Origin: Ceratopteris richardii
Lineage: Eukaryota; Streptophyta; Polypodiopsida; Polypodiales; Pteridaceae
DNA: 64,000 bases
Assembly (NCBI GenBank): GCA_020310875.1
Contig: CM035408.1
Span: 147,234,907 to 147,298,906 of the forward strand
Reading direction: 5' to 3'
The notes beneath the pieces are model-generated. The model was not told where the DNA came from and did not search any database. It was given only the letters and a program-made list of their open reading frames with translations. Made by a program: the position numbers and the translations under genes. Numbering within the stretch: position 1 is the first letter of the stretch; every line of letters begins with the position of its first letter. Positions 9,806 through 19,021 of the stretch are shown here, in pieces.

Positions 9806-12574
9806 TCATTCCTTGAGCCCTTTGAAAGAGCTTGGCTCTGGCAAATCACCTCTATATCTCAGGAACTCTTTTCTCTTGTATCCAGCAATGCTTTTTAAAT
9901 CTGACACCCCTGCAGCCATTGCATAGCTTGAATAACAAAGAAAGTACCCTGCCCTTGAAGCATTGAGTCCAGGGGCATATCCAAAAATTCTGAATGCAGT
10001 TGCTCTTTCAAGCAATAAAACTCTGAAAGCATTAAAGGGTATTGGAGTAAAACCCATGTATTTTGATAGAGTCCTCAAGCAAAACAATGCAAAGTCTGGC
10101 TCCTCACTATAGTGCTTGTGAATAACACAAAAAGTGGCTAGGTTCAACTTTGGAAGATAGTGGATAATAGAATGAATATCCACCTTTGCTTTTCCTTTCT
10201 CTTCTAAGGCTTTTCTTGTTCCCTTGCCCCTGCCAAGGTAATTGTCTTCATCCAATAAAGTTAACTGTGATAAAAATGAAAAGCATGGTTAGATGAAGTG
10301 CAAGCACACTTAAGGAAACATGTGAAGTAACTTGAAACTATTAGAAAGAAAAGCAAGAGACACGACTGATGCAAGCGATAAGGGTCTTCAGAGAAATTCA
10401 GATTGTCGTTATCGCTTGCATCGGTCGTCATCAATATCTATTTGCAAACTGCCTAGAAACATCTAATGTTTGATAAATGAGGGGAATTCCCACAAGCAAG
10501 ACATGTATAATCATTGCTGCATGCAACTCCTAGACACGACCGATACAAGCGATAAGGCCCAGCGGAAAATATCCGATGGGCCTAATCGCTTGCATCGGTC
10601 GTGATCCATTTCTGACACTTGGAATGGAGAACTTGGACAAATCTGATACAAGAAAGAGATTTTGCATTGGTCCCATCTCATATCCTTAACCTAAAGATCT
10701 TGAGAACATAGTTAACTGTATACCTTGATGTCATCTTCCTAAAGTCCAAACACGACCGATGCAAGCGATGAGGCCCAACGGAAAATATCCGATGGGCCTA
10801 ATCGCTTGCATCGGTCGTGATCCATTTCTGACACTTCGAATGGAGAACTTGGACAAATCTGATACAAGAAAGAGATTTTGCATTGGTCCCATCGCATATC
10901 CTTAACCTAAAGTTCTTGAGAACATAGTTAACTGTATACCTTGACGTCATCTTCCTCAAGTCCAAACACGACCGATGCAAGCGATGAGGCCCAGCGGAAA
11001 ATATCCGATGGGCCTAATCGCTTGCATCGGTCGTGATCCATTTCTGACACTTCGAATGGAGAACTTGGACAAATCTGATACAAGAAAGAGATTTTGCATT
11101 GGTCCCATCTCATATCCTTAACCTAAAGTTCTTGAGAATATAGTTAACTGCATACCTTGACGTCATCTTCCTAAAGTCCAAACACGACCGATGCAAGCGA
11201 TGAGGACCGACGGAAAATATCTGATGGGCCTTGTCGCTTGCATCGGTCGTGATCGACTTCTGACACTTCTAATGGAGAACTTGGACAAACTGACACAAGA
11301 TAGAGATTTTGCATCAAGCCCATCTCATCTCCTTTTCCTTTAAATCATGAGAATATATTTTACTACATACTTGACCTCATCTTCCTCTTCAAGTCCGAAC
11401 ACGACCGATGCAAGCGATAAGGCCCAACGGAGATTATCCGTTAGGTTGTATCGCTTGCATCGGTCGTGGTCATTTTCTCACTTAAAAATAGAGATCTCGG
11501 ACAAAAACTTTAATTGATAGAATATATCAAACAACATACCTTGACCTCATCTTCCTCCTCAATGAGCTCTTTTGAGTCAATACAAATTGTTCCTTTGTCC
11601 TCAGCGACATCCAAGAATGAATAGCCACGTCCAAACGAGTATATTCCAAGTTGCTTCTGATGCTCATCAAACTCTTCATCAGCAAGTTTTGGCTTCTCTG
11701 AGATAGCTTTCTCAAAGCATTTTGAAAGAGCTTGTGATGAATCTTTGAATTCTTCATTAGACAAATCCAAATCAAGACGCAAAAATTCCTCTCTTCTTTC
11801 TCCTTTCTTATTGATGAATCTCCTTGCAACTTCTTCTGCCTCAGCTATAGCTGCAAGACAGTAGTCCTCCCTTAGATTGAAAAGTTCCTGAATGTAAAAT
11901 AGAGGTATGAACTCTTTCCCAGAGATAAAGTAAAAAGGTAGATTTGGGAGAAGTAGGGACTTCTCAGACACTTGAACTTCTTCACTTGGCTCCCTTATTG
12001 CAGTCTCTGCTTTAAAAATGACCACATCAAAATCTTTGACCTGCTCTTCTTCTGCTTGGAGATTGATCTCCTCAACAATCTCCATGACACCTTTCATAGT
12101 TTTTGAGCTAGCCTCAAGTGCCAGCTCTAAGCAAGGCTCGTCTTCATCATGAACATTTTCCTCCCTTTCAACTAAGATATGATCAAGCCATATCAAGAAA
12201 GCAATGTTTAAAGGGAGCAAGCAGCAGTCCTTTTCATGCTCTGGGCATAAATCAAGCTTCCCTGGCAAAGGGGATATCCTTCTGCATTTTCTTGTGATTT
12301 TAGCCCTATCTATTGGATCCTTCCCAAAGATGTGAGGATGGACATAGGTTTTCTGAGAAATAGAAAGGATCCTCCCATCGACCAACCCCAAGAAAATCTC
12401 CCACTCATCCTTAAGAAAACTTTTCGAGTTCTCTAAGAGTTTTTCAAAATCAATTTCGGGGTTGAATATGGTCATTGCATCAGGAAAATAATCTACACTT
12501 AAACCCTCTTGAACCATGAAATCAAGAAGTTTCTCTGATGGAGAGACACTAAGGATCTCATTCATTACCTCCAT
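9806..12574 (-). CDS. Unknown acidic protein of the transposon, two exons
   Basis: Exon 1 is 12574-11540 (345 codons) and ends at donor AAG/GTATGT. The last exon is 10264-9806, after acceptor TTTTTATCACAG. Both junctions are phase 0 and the joined product is 497 residues. The N-terminal two thirds is rich in Glu and Asp (for example ELIEEEDEVK at the exon end) and contains a Cys/His patch (CRRISPLPGKLDLCPEHEKDCC). The last 150 residues are more basic and hydrophobic (YLPKLNLATFCVIHKHYSEE). I recognise no family. The 1275-bp intron holds palindromes 1-6 and a 216-bp tandem array whose units copy the exon end and donor site. The gene is divergent from the CENH3-Ulp1 gene and shares its promoter region. 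Alternative splicing through the exon-like units is possible. Confidence 0.7.
10361..10429. repeat. Palindrome 1 (69 bp)
   Basis: Arms CACGACTGATGCAAGCGATA and TATCGCTTGCATCGGTCGTC flank a diverged centre. It lies in the intron of the 9806-12574 gene, outside the 216-bp array. Confidence 0.85.
10535..11468. repeat. Palindrome array, 216-bp period (palindromes 2-6)
   Basis: Five 69-bp palindromes lie at 10535-10603, 10751-10819, 10967-11035, 11183-11251 and 11400-11468. The starts are 216, 216, 216 and 217 bp apart. Outer arms are CACGACCGATGCAAGCGAT and its complement. The inner parts also pair (AGGCCCA with TGGGCCT, CGGA with TCCG), so the best copies are near-perfect along their whole length. 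The spacers repeat too. On the minus strand several units have an acceptor (CTTGTATCAG) and a donor (AAG/GTATAC) 135 bp apart, with the palindrome between them. All lie in the intron of the acidic-protein gene. Confidence 0.93.
10940..11074 (-). other. Exon-like 135-bp block containing a palindrome
   Basis: Bounded on the minus strand by CTTGTATCAG/ATT and AAG/GTATAC. It is 45 codons, phase 0 at both ends, and open throughout; the palindrome itself encodes DHDRCKRLGPSDIFRWASS. Its neighbour at 10724-10858 has the same splice sites and length but an in-frame TAG. The block at 11156-11289 is 134 bp and also has the TAG. The block beginning at 10642 loses the donor and ends in TGA. Either this is an optional cassette exon with dead duplicates, or a chance by-product of duplicating an exon end with its donor. 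Confidence 0.4.
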
Positions 12575-12611
12575 CTAAGCTGCAGCTTCTCTTGTATGTC
12601 TATTAGGAGAA

Positions 12612-12681
12612 CACAACCGATGCAAGCGACTAGAGCGAGTCAACGTAGGTCAAATGGCAAAAATCGCTTGTATCGGTCGTG
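12612..12681. repeat. Palindrome 7 (70 bp)
   Basis: Arms CACAACCGATGCAAGCGA and TCGCTTGTATCGGTCGTG. It lies in the 5' leader of the minus-strand gene, between its TATA box (12759-12766) and its ATG (12574). Confidence 0.85.
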
Positions 12682-12758
12682 TCGGCGACGAAAGAAAAAT
12701 ACACATGTAGGTGAGAAATTCTCTGAAGGTTGAAAGTTTGAGTTTGTGAAGAAATAGG

Positions 12759-12948
12759 TATTTATAGGCGAGGAGGGAAGAAACGGTCGAATGAGGTGGA
12801 CCAATCACAGAGTGCCACGTGGCAACGTGTACGTTGCCTGATGCAACGGATAGATGACGTGGATCAATCAAATCATGCCACGTGGCAAAAGACGTTGGAA
12901 TTCGCAACAGGTATCTGACGTGGACCAATCGGGGCATGCCACGTGGCA
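12759..12948. promoter_or_regulatory. Divergent promoter, first copy: G-box cluster and minus-strand TATA
   Basis: A TATAAATA box for the minus-strand gene lies at 12766-12759. Three perfect 12-bp palindromes TGCCACGTGGCA are at 12813-12824, 12876-12887 and 12937-12948, 61-63 bp apart. Each is preceded by a CCAAT or TCAAT element and TGACGTGG-like sequence. CACGTG cores bind bZIP and bHLH factors in plants, so stress, hormone or light control is plausible but not shown. Confidence 0.6.
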
Positions 12949-12973
12949 CAACGGTCAACTCAGTTTTGGGACC

Positions 12974-12981
12974 TATTTAAG
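12974..12981 (+). promoter_or_regulatory. TATA-like box, plus strand, first copy
   Basis: TATTTAAG lies about 120 bp before the splice donor near 13100. The copy at 13586-13593 is identical. Confidence 0.5.
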
Positions 12982-13107
12982 CTTCCCTATTCATTTGCTT
13001 TTTTTTTTTTGTCAACACTTGCCAAGCGTGGAGGTTCCATTGCCACCAAGTTTTTTGGCTACTTCACAATTTCTATAGAGAGCGCTCTCTCCGTAAGGTA
13101 ATGTGGA

Positions 13108-13985
13108 CACGACCGATGCAAGCGATTAGGGACATCCGAGATTTTTGGATAACCTGAATCGCTTGGATCGGTCATGTTTTTTAAATAGCATCGAGTCCTT
13201 GATCATACCTTGCAAATTTTGGTTTCTTTTGTGTTGCTTGAGTATAACGCATTGTTACCTTTATTTTAACTTCTATTTATTGAAATATGATGATGAATTC
13301 AGGGACGACCGATGCAAGCGATGAGTGACATCCGGGCATTTACGGATGACTCTTATCGCTTGGATCGGTCGTGTCTCTAGTGAGGAGGGAAGAAACGGTC
13401 GAATGAGGTGGACCAATCATAGAGTGCCACGTGGTAAAGTGTACGTTCCCCGATGCAACGGATAGATGACGTGGATCAATCAAATCATGCCACGTGGCAA
13501 AAGACGTTGGAATTCGCAACGGGTATCTGACGTGGACCAATCGGAGCATGCCACGTGGCACAATGATCAACTCAGGTTTGGGACCTATTTAAGCTTCCCT
13601 ATTCATTTCCTTCATTTTTTTCTGTCAACACTTGCCAAGCGTCGAGGTTCCATTGCCACCACGTTTTTAGCCTACTTCACAATTTCTATAGAGAGCGCTC
13701 TCTACGTAAGGTAATGTGGACACGATCGATGCAAGCGATTAGGGACATCCGAGATTTTTGGATAACCCTAATCGCTTGGATCGGTCATGTTTTTTAATAT
13801 CATCGAGTCCTTGATCATAGCTTGCAAATTTTGGTTTCCTTTGCTATGCTTGAGTATAACGCATTGTTACCTTTATTTTAACTACTATTTATTGAAATAT
13901 GATGATGAATTCAGGGACGACCGATGCAAGCGATGAGGGACGTCCCGGCATTTACGGATAACTCTTATCGCTTGGATCGGTCGTG
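13108..13985. repeat. Palindromes 8-11, duplicated with the promoter
   Basis: 13108-13176, 13304-13373, 13721-13789 and 13916-13985. The right arms carry GGATCGGTC instead of GCATCGGTC, a change shared by all four. The first of each pair starts 8-10 bp after the leader's splice donor. Confidence 0.9.
13425..13593 (+). promoter_or_regulatory. Second promoter copy: G-boxes and TATA
   Basis: G-boxes at 13425-13436 (last two bases changed to TA), 13488-13499 and 13549-13560, then TATTTAAG at 13586-13593. This copy lies nearest to the CENH3-Ulp1 gene and lacks the minus-strand TATA box of the first copy. Confidence 0.55.
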
Positions 13986-14101
13986 TCTCTTACAGTGGAA
14001 CGAGTCATTGATTATAGTTTTCCAATTATCTTTTTCTTAGTGGTAATTGAGTATTTTGCATTGTAAGATATATTTTATTGATATTTCATGATAAATTTAA
14101 A

Positions 14102-14543
14102 GACGACCGATGCAAGCGATCAGGGACATACGAGCATTTCTGGATGACTGCTATCGCTTGCATCGGTCGTGCCTCTGATAGTGGAAAGAGTCATTCATTA
14201 TAGTTTTCCAATTATCGTTTTCTTAGTGATAATTGAGTATTTTGAATTGTAAGATATATTTCATTGATATTTGATGATAAATTTGAAGACGACCGATGCA
14301 AGCGATCAGGGACATCCGGGCATTTCCGGATGACTGCTATCGCTTGCATCGGTCATGCCTCTGATAGTGGAAAGAGTCATTGATTATAGTTTTCCAATTA
14401 TCTTTATCTTAGTGATAATTGAGTATTTTGCATTGTAAGATATTATTTATTGATATTTGATGATTAATTTAAAGACGACTGATGCAAGCGATCAGGGACA
14501 TCCCGGCATTTCTGGATGACTGTTATCGCTTGCATCGGTCGTG
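14102..14543. repeat. Palindrome array, 186-bp period (palindromes 12-14)
   Basis: 14102-14171, 14288-14357 and 14474-14543, exactly 186 bp apart, each 70 bp. The centre here is AGGGACAT...GGATGACT-like rather than the AGGCCCA type of the left array, but still self-complementary. The array fills the 5'-leader intron of the CENH3-Ulp1 gene, whose acceptor TTTTTTGCAG ends at 14650. Confidence 0.92.
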
Positions 14544-14653
14544 CCTCTGATAGTGGAAAGAGTCATTGATCATAGCTTTTAGAGAGTAAGTTTTGACAGT
14601 GGAATATTCCACTTTTCCTAATTCCTTGCCTAAAGATTGATTTTTTGCAGAGT

Positions 14654-16415
14654 ATGGCTAGAACCAAAAAGACAGCAAGGAAGTTGTACCCTGAGGGTCA
14701 GGACAAGAATGCCCAAGGGGAAAATGTCCAGGAGCAAAATTCCCAGAAGGTTCAAGCCAATGTGCCAGACAAGCCTTCAAAAAAAAGGGTCAACTACCAT
14801 GTTAAGTCTTTGAGGGAAATTAGAAGAGCCCAAAAGTCTGTGGGATTGTTGATCCCAAGACTTCCATTTATGAGAGTTGTCAAGCAGATCTCAGCCAACC
14901 TCTGTTCTTTGATGAAGACCTCATCCTTTGTCAATGTGAGGTGGCAAACTCAAGCACTGCTATGCCTGCAAGAAGCTGCAGAGGACTTTGCTATTGATTT
15001 CATGAATGATGCCTACTTATGTGCTGCTCATTCTCATAGGGTAACTTTAATGGCGAAGGATTATGTTATTGTTTCAAGAATAAGATATAAGTTTGATAAA
15101 GCTCTGGTTCCTATTGATCACCACGACAAAAAATTCTTCGATATTTTAAATATACCTCCAGCTCGAGCACCTAAAACAACAGTTGTCATTGAAGAGATCA
15201 ACGCTCAAGTCACTCATGATCATGAGACTAGAACTGCAGCAAATAGTGAGGAGGAGAGGAAAAAGCAGGGATTATTTACAGAGGAAAGTGCCATCTTAAC
15301 CCAGATTCAAAAGTTACAGAAAGCAAATAAAGAGCTCCTCAAGAAAGGAGATGGGCAGGTTATAGTTAATGTTGCAATGCCATGGCAAAGTGAATTGTTT
15401 CTTGACATTAGACCTGAAGATAACAAAATGTTGAGGGAGCTTCATCTTGAAATATCAGATAGTGTGGTCAACATTTCACTCAGGTATATCTAGAGGCCTT
15501 AAAATGCTTTTGTTTTGCATAATTTTCTAGTTCCTTAACTGCATTTTTATTTCTTGATTTGTAGGGTTCTTCTTCAACAATGTGAGGAAGCGGTTCAAAG
15601 AAAAGTATTTATTTTAGATCCTCTGGTGACACAATGTTTTTTGCATAAACATGGAGATGCCAAGTCCTTTCTACGGGGTTTTACAGAAGAAGTAGAATGT
15701 GTAATTTACCCATATATTGAAAAGTAAGTATTCATCTTCATTTTGGAAACATATTTGTTTCATTTAAGAAAGTATATTTACATGCAACTCATTGACAGGG
15801 GCCATTGGAGTTTGATTATTGTGGACTTCAATGCATATCAAGCTCTTTTCCTCAATTCTCTTCCATCACGGCATGGGAATTGCAAAGTGTAAGTTACTAT
15901 ACATTTTGTTGTTCTCTATTTTAAAGCCATGCCCCGTTTTGATTTTCACTTTACAATGCAGTGCTGCAAAGCTTCTCAAGATGCATATTGATCAGAATTT
16001 TCCAGGAATAGCTAAAATGAATGAACAAAAGCAATTTGGATACAGCCAAATTCATGTGCCATTGCAGAGAGACTCAACATCATGTGGCTGGAGAGTGATT
16101 GCAAATGCTGTAAGATTCTTGGAAAGAAGGTTCTACAGTCCTGGATTGAATTTATCAGACTACCCAGATGCATGGATCATCTTGATCAGAGAGAGAGCAA
16201 GAAATAGTATCATGAAACATGCAATCTGCCCACATGATCCAGACTCACCTCCACCCCCTCCACCTGATAAAAAACAGTCTGAAGATAAAAAGAAAGGGCT
16301 TCCTCTTCACTCACCACTAAAGCATATGAACAACATAAAGAGTCAAGCTGAAAGCTCCAAAAAGGGACAGAAGCAACAGAGAAAGCAAGGCTCTAAAAAG
16401 GATAGAAAGGGTTAA
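14654..16415 (+). CDS. CENH3-like histone H3 fused to a Ulp1-type cysteine protease
   Basis: Four coding exons: 14654-15483, 15565-15723, 15799-15888 and 15962-16415, all with GT/AG junctions and consistent phase, giving 510 residues. ATG 14654 lies three bases after a leader-intron acceptor. Residues 1-10 (MARTKKTARK) copy the H3 tail. Residues 52-147 are an H3 histone fold (EIRRAQKSVGLLIPRLPF; LQEAAEDF; YLCAAHSHRVTLMAKD). LLIP, a Trp in RWQTQAL and a loop 1 about eight residues longer than in H3 resemble plant CENH3 more than H3. After an acidic/coiled linker comes a C48 (Ulp1) domain with GHW (His332), VPLQ (Gln395) and TSCGW (Cys401). The usual Asp of DSL is Asn349 (FLNSL). The tail is proline- then lysine-rich. 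Ulp1 enzymes cleave SUMO; the real substrate is unknown. The fusion lies within one exon, so it is not a splicing guess. Confidence 0.92.
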
Positions 16416-16675
16416 ATCAATTTTTGAGTCTTAGATTGAAATCAATTGTAAAGCCAACCGAGGTTGGAATATTTATTTTTTAACAAATTGTATGTAGTTA
16501 TGCCAATCTTCATCTGGAAGATGGTCACAGTTGTATTGAACCTCTTGAGAGTTTGACAAAAGTTCATTGGATGGTCCAATTAAATTTATTAATGTCACAA
16601 TTATGAATGCATTGTGGGTTTTTTACTTCATTCTTGTTGGAAAGTGTTTAAATTCGAGAAGTTACAGAAGGACAT
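16416..16675. other. 3' flank of the CENH3-Ulp1 gene
   Basis: A/T-rich untranslated or spacer sequence up to the LTR element. Its last five bases (GACAT) are the left target duplication of that element. Confidence 0.5.
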
Positions 16676-18839
16676 TGTTGAGCCCATAAAAGTCATGTTG
16701 GTCAAAGTCAACTGCAGTCAAAGTCAATGGTCAAAGTCAACTGGTCAAAGTCTACAAGGTCAAAGGTCAAAGTCAATAGGTGCAAAGTCAAAGTGCAGGT
16801 GTCAAAGTGCACAGGTAGTGCACAATGCATTATCCACAAAGGGTAAATTGGAGAAAATAGGTTGCAGGTTGCAGAGGTACTTTCTCTAATTTCCCTAAGG
16901 TTCAAAGTGTGTTTTAAAGTGTTTTGGAAGGTTCAGGTGAACCCCCCTTATGTGCAAAAGTGAAGAATTAAAAGGAAATGTGAAGGCATGTGAAGCGGCA
17001 AAGTGTACGCACAGGTGAAAGTATGGCCCCCCATTAAAATTTTTGGTTTTAGACTAAAGTCACTACAGGACAAAACAGTGAGTAGTTGGCTGCCACTTGT
17101 GAGAGCCATCTTGGGACATCAAAGTGAGCACCAAGATTCACTTGCAGTTAGGAGCGTACGTGATCGGCACACTCAAATCAAGGAAGAGCCATTCTTGGAC
17201 CGAGGGTTGGAGTAAGCAAGAGAGCATAGGCTAAGTGGAGCAAGAGAGGGAAGTGCAAGAGACACCAGAGTACGTCGCACAGAAGTGGAAGTGCAAGGTG
17301 CATAGAGAGTGACCAAGGATTGTGGTGCAGAGAAGTGCTAAGCTATAGTTCCCCCAAATATCTCAAGGTCCTTTGGCAGTGTACGCTTGCCGACAGCAGG
17401 TATTCACTCCTCCCCCTTTGTGGAAGCTTGGTGCAAGGTGTGCACAAGGAGAAGCTTGAAGCAGGTGGAGGTTTGTTGCAGAGGAGGTCGGCAGCAATAG
17501 GACATTGGGATATTGGATATTTTGTAATTGGGCACTCTGCGGATTGTGCACAGAGGTATTGGTGTATCTTGTATTTCAAACATTGTAATTTTCTTACTGT
17601 AATCAATCGAAGGCAGAGACTTCCAAGGTGTATTTTCTCTTTTGGTCCTTCCATTTTCTCCTACAAACCCTCAAACTCCTTCTTGTCAAAGAATCCCCCA
17701 ACAAATTTGGCACGCCCGGTGGGACATTAGATGTCCTATTCAAGTTTTGCGGCTCTTCAAAGTTTTAGCTATAGCTCTCCGGGACGGAGAGCACATTAGG
17801 TGGTGGGCAACTGTTGAGCCCATAAAAGTCATGTTGGTCAAAGTCAATTGCAGTCAAAGTCAACGGTCAAAGTCAACTGGTCAAAGTCTACAAGGTCAAA
17901 GGTCAAAGTCAATAGGTGCAAAGTCAAAGTGCAGGTGTCAAAGTGCACAGGTAGTGCACAATGCATTATCCACAAAGGGTAAATTGGAGAAAATAGGTTG
18001 CAGGTTGCAGAGGTACTTTCTCTAATTTCCCTAAGGTTCAAAGTGTGTTTTAAAGTGTTTTGGAAGGTTCAGGTGAACCCCCCTTATGTGCAAAAGTGAA
18101 GAATTAAAAGGAAATGTGAAGGCATGTGAAGCGGCAAAGTGTACGCACAGGTGAAAGTATGGCCCCCCATTAAAATTTTTGGTTTTAGACTAAAGTCACT
18201 ACAGGACAAAACAGTGAGTAGTTGGCTGCCACTTGTGAGAGCCATCTTGGGACATCAAAGTGAGCACCAAGATTCACTTGCAGTTAGGAGCGTACGTGAT
18301 CGGCACACTCAAATCAAGGAAGAGCCATTCTTGGACCGAGGGTTGGAGTAAGCAAGAGAGCATAGGCTAAGTGGAGCAAGAGAGGGAAGTGCAAGAGACA
18401 CCAGAGTACATCGCACAGAAGTGGAAGTGCAAGGTGCATAGAGAGTGACCAAGGATTGTGGTGCAGAGAAGTGCTAAGCTATAGTTCCCCCAAATATCTC
18501 AAGGTCCTTTGGCAGTGTACGCTTGCCGACAGCAGGTATTCACTCCTCCCCCTTTGTGGAAGCTTGGTGCAAGGTGTGCACAAGGAGAAGCTTGAAGCAG
18601 GTGGAGGTTTGTTGCAGAGGAGGTCGGCAGCAATAGGACATTGGGATATTGGATATTTTGTAATTGGGCACTCTGCGGATTGTGCACAGAGGTATTGGTG
18701 TATCTTGTATTTCAAACATTGTAATTTTCTTACTGTAATCAATCGAAGGCAGAGACTTCCAAGGTGTATTTTCTCTTTTGGTCCTTCCATTTTCTCCTAC
18801 AAACCCTCAAACTCCTTCTTGTCAAAGAATCCCCCAACA
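16676..18839 (+). mobile_element. Miniature LTR retrotransposon: 1028-bp LTRs, 108-bp interior
   Basis: LTR1 is 16676-17703 and LTR2 17812-18839, both 1028 bp, starting TGTTGAG and ending CCCAACA. The flanking 5 bp GACAT (16671-16675 and 18840-18844) is a perfect target duplication. The 108-bp interior has a primer-binding-type sequence just after LTR1 (TGGCACGCCCGGTGGGAC) and a purine-rich GGTGGTGGG before LTR2, and no gene. I count about three differences between the LTRs, so insertion is very recent. The short interior makes it non-autonomous, needing enzymes from a partner; the primer site style suggests a Ty3/gypsy partner (inference). The open frames inside the LTRs are not genes. Confidence 0.93.
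16700..16806 (+). promoter_or_regulatory. W-box cluster in LTR1
   Basis: Eleven (A/G)GTCAA words, the reverse of the WRKY W-box TTGAC(C/T), plus one TGTCAA, within about 105 bp near the start of the LTR, in U3 where promoters lie. The LTR2 counterpart is at 17836-17942. WRKY-driven stress expression is a testable inference. Confidence 0.5.
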
Positions 18840-18859
18840 GACATAAAGAATTAAGAGGA

Positions 18860-18928
18860 CACGACCGATACAAGCGATACGGGGAATCGGAGAATCTTGG
18901 ATTGCCCCTATCGCTTGCATCGGTCGTA
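18860..18928. repeat. Palindrome 15 (69 bp)
   Basis: CACGACCGATACAAGCGATA pairs with TATCGCTTGCATCGGTCGTA. It starts 16 bp after the right target duplication of the LTR element. Confidence 0.88.
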
Positions 18929-19021
18929 TTATCCATTTCATCGCTGTTGCTAGTTTTTATACTCGTGAGTCAAATCTTTACGCAAGGTCACTTCTTGAAG
19001 TCTCCCGCGGTAGTTTGCTAA

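Larger units (their letters stand above)
12770..13993. repeat. 612-bp tandem duplication of promoter, leader and intron start
   Basis: 12770-13381 and 13382-13993 are close copies, starting GAGGAGGGAAGAAACGG in each. Each unit carries three G-box palindromes, a TATA-like element, the leader with GAGAGCGCTCTCT, a splice donor (GTAAG/GTAATG) and two palindromes. Because the unit spans promoter plus donor, the CENH3-Ulp1 gene has two equivalent start regions. Confidence 0.9.

Noticed and set aside
10535-11468. Regularly spaced palindromic repeats resembling a CRISPR array
   Set aside because: The repeats are 69 bp with 147-bp near-identical spacers, in a plant intron. CRISPR spacers are unique and short. 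This is a tandem repeat with a palindrome in each unit.
12650-13714. Open frames over the G-box region on both strands
   Set aside because: They are copies of the duplicated promoter and include TATA and G-box elements; no protein features.
14645-15493. The histone-like gene as an ordinary host H3 or CENH3 gene
   Set aside because: The frame continues through the linker to a protease domain with clean splice sites, loop 1 is much longer than in H3, and the gene lies inside the inverted repeats.
16614-17730. Open frames of 90-136 codons inside the LTRs (for example 16614-16889, 17320-17730)
   Set aside because: They recur exactly in both LTRs, have no domain and lie in repeat-derived sequence with primer site and LTR termini.
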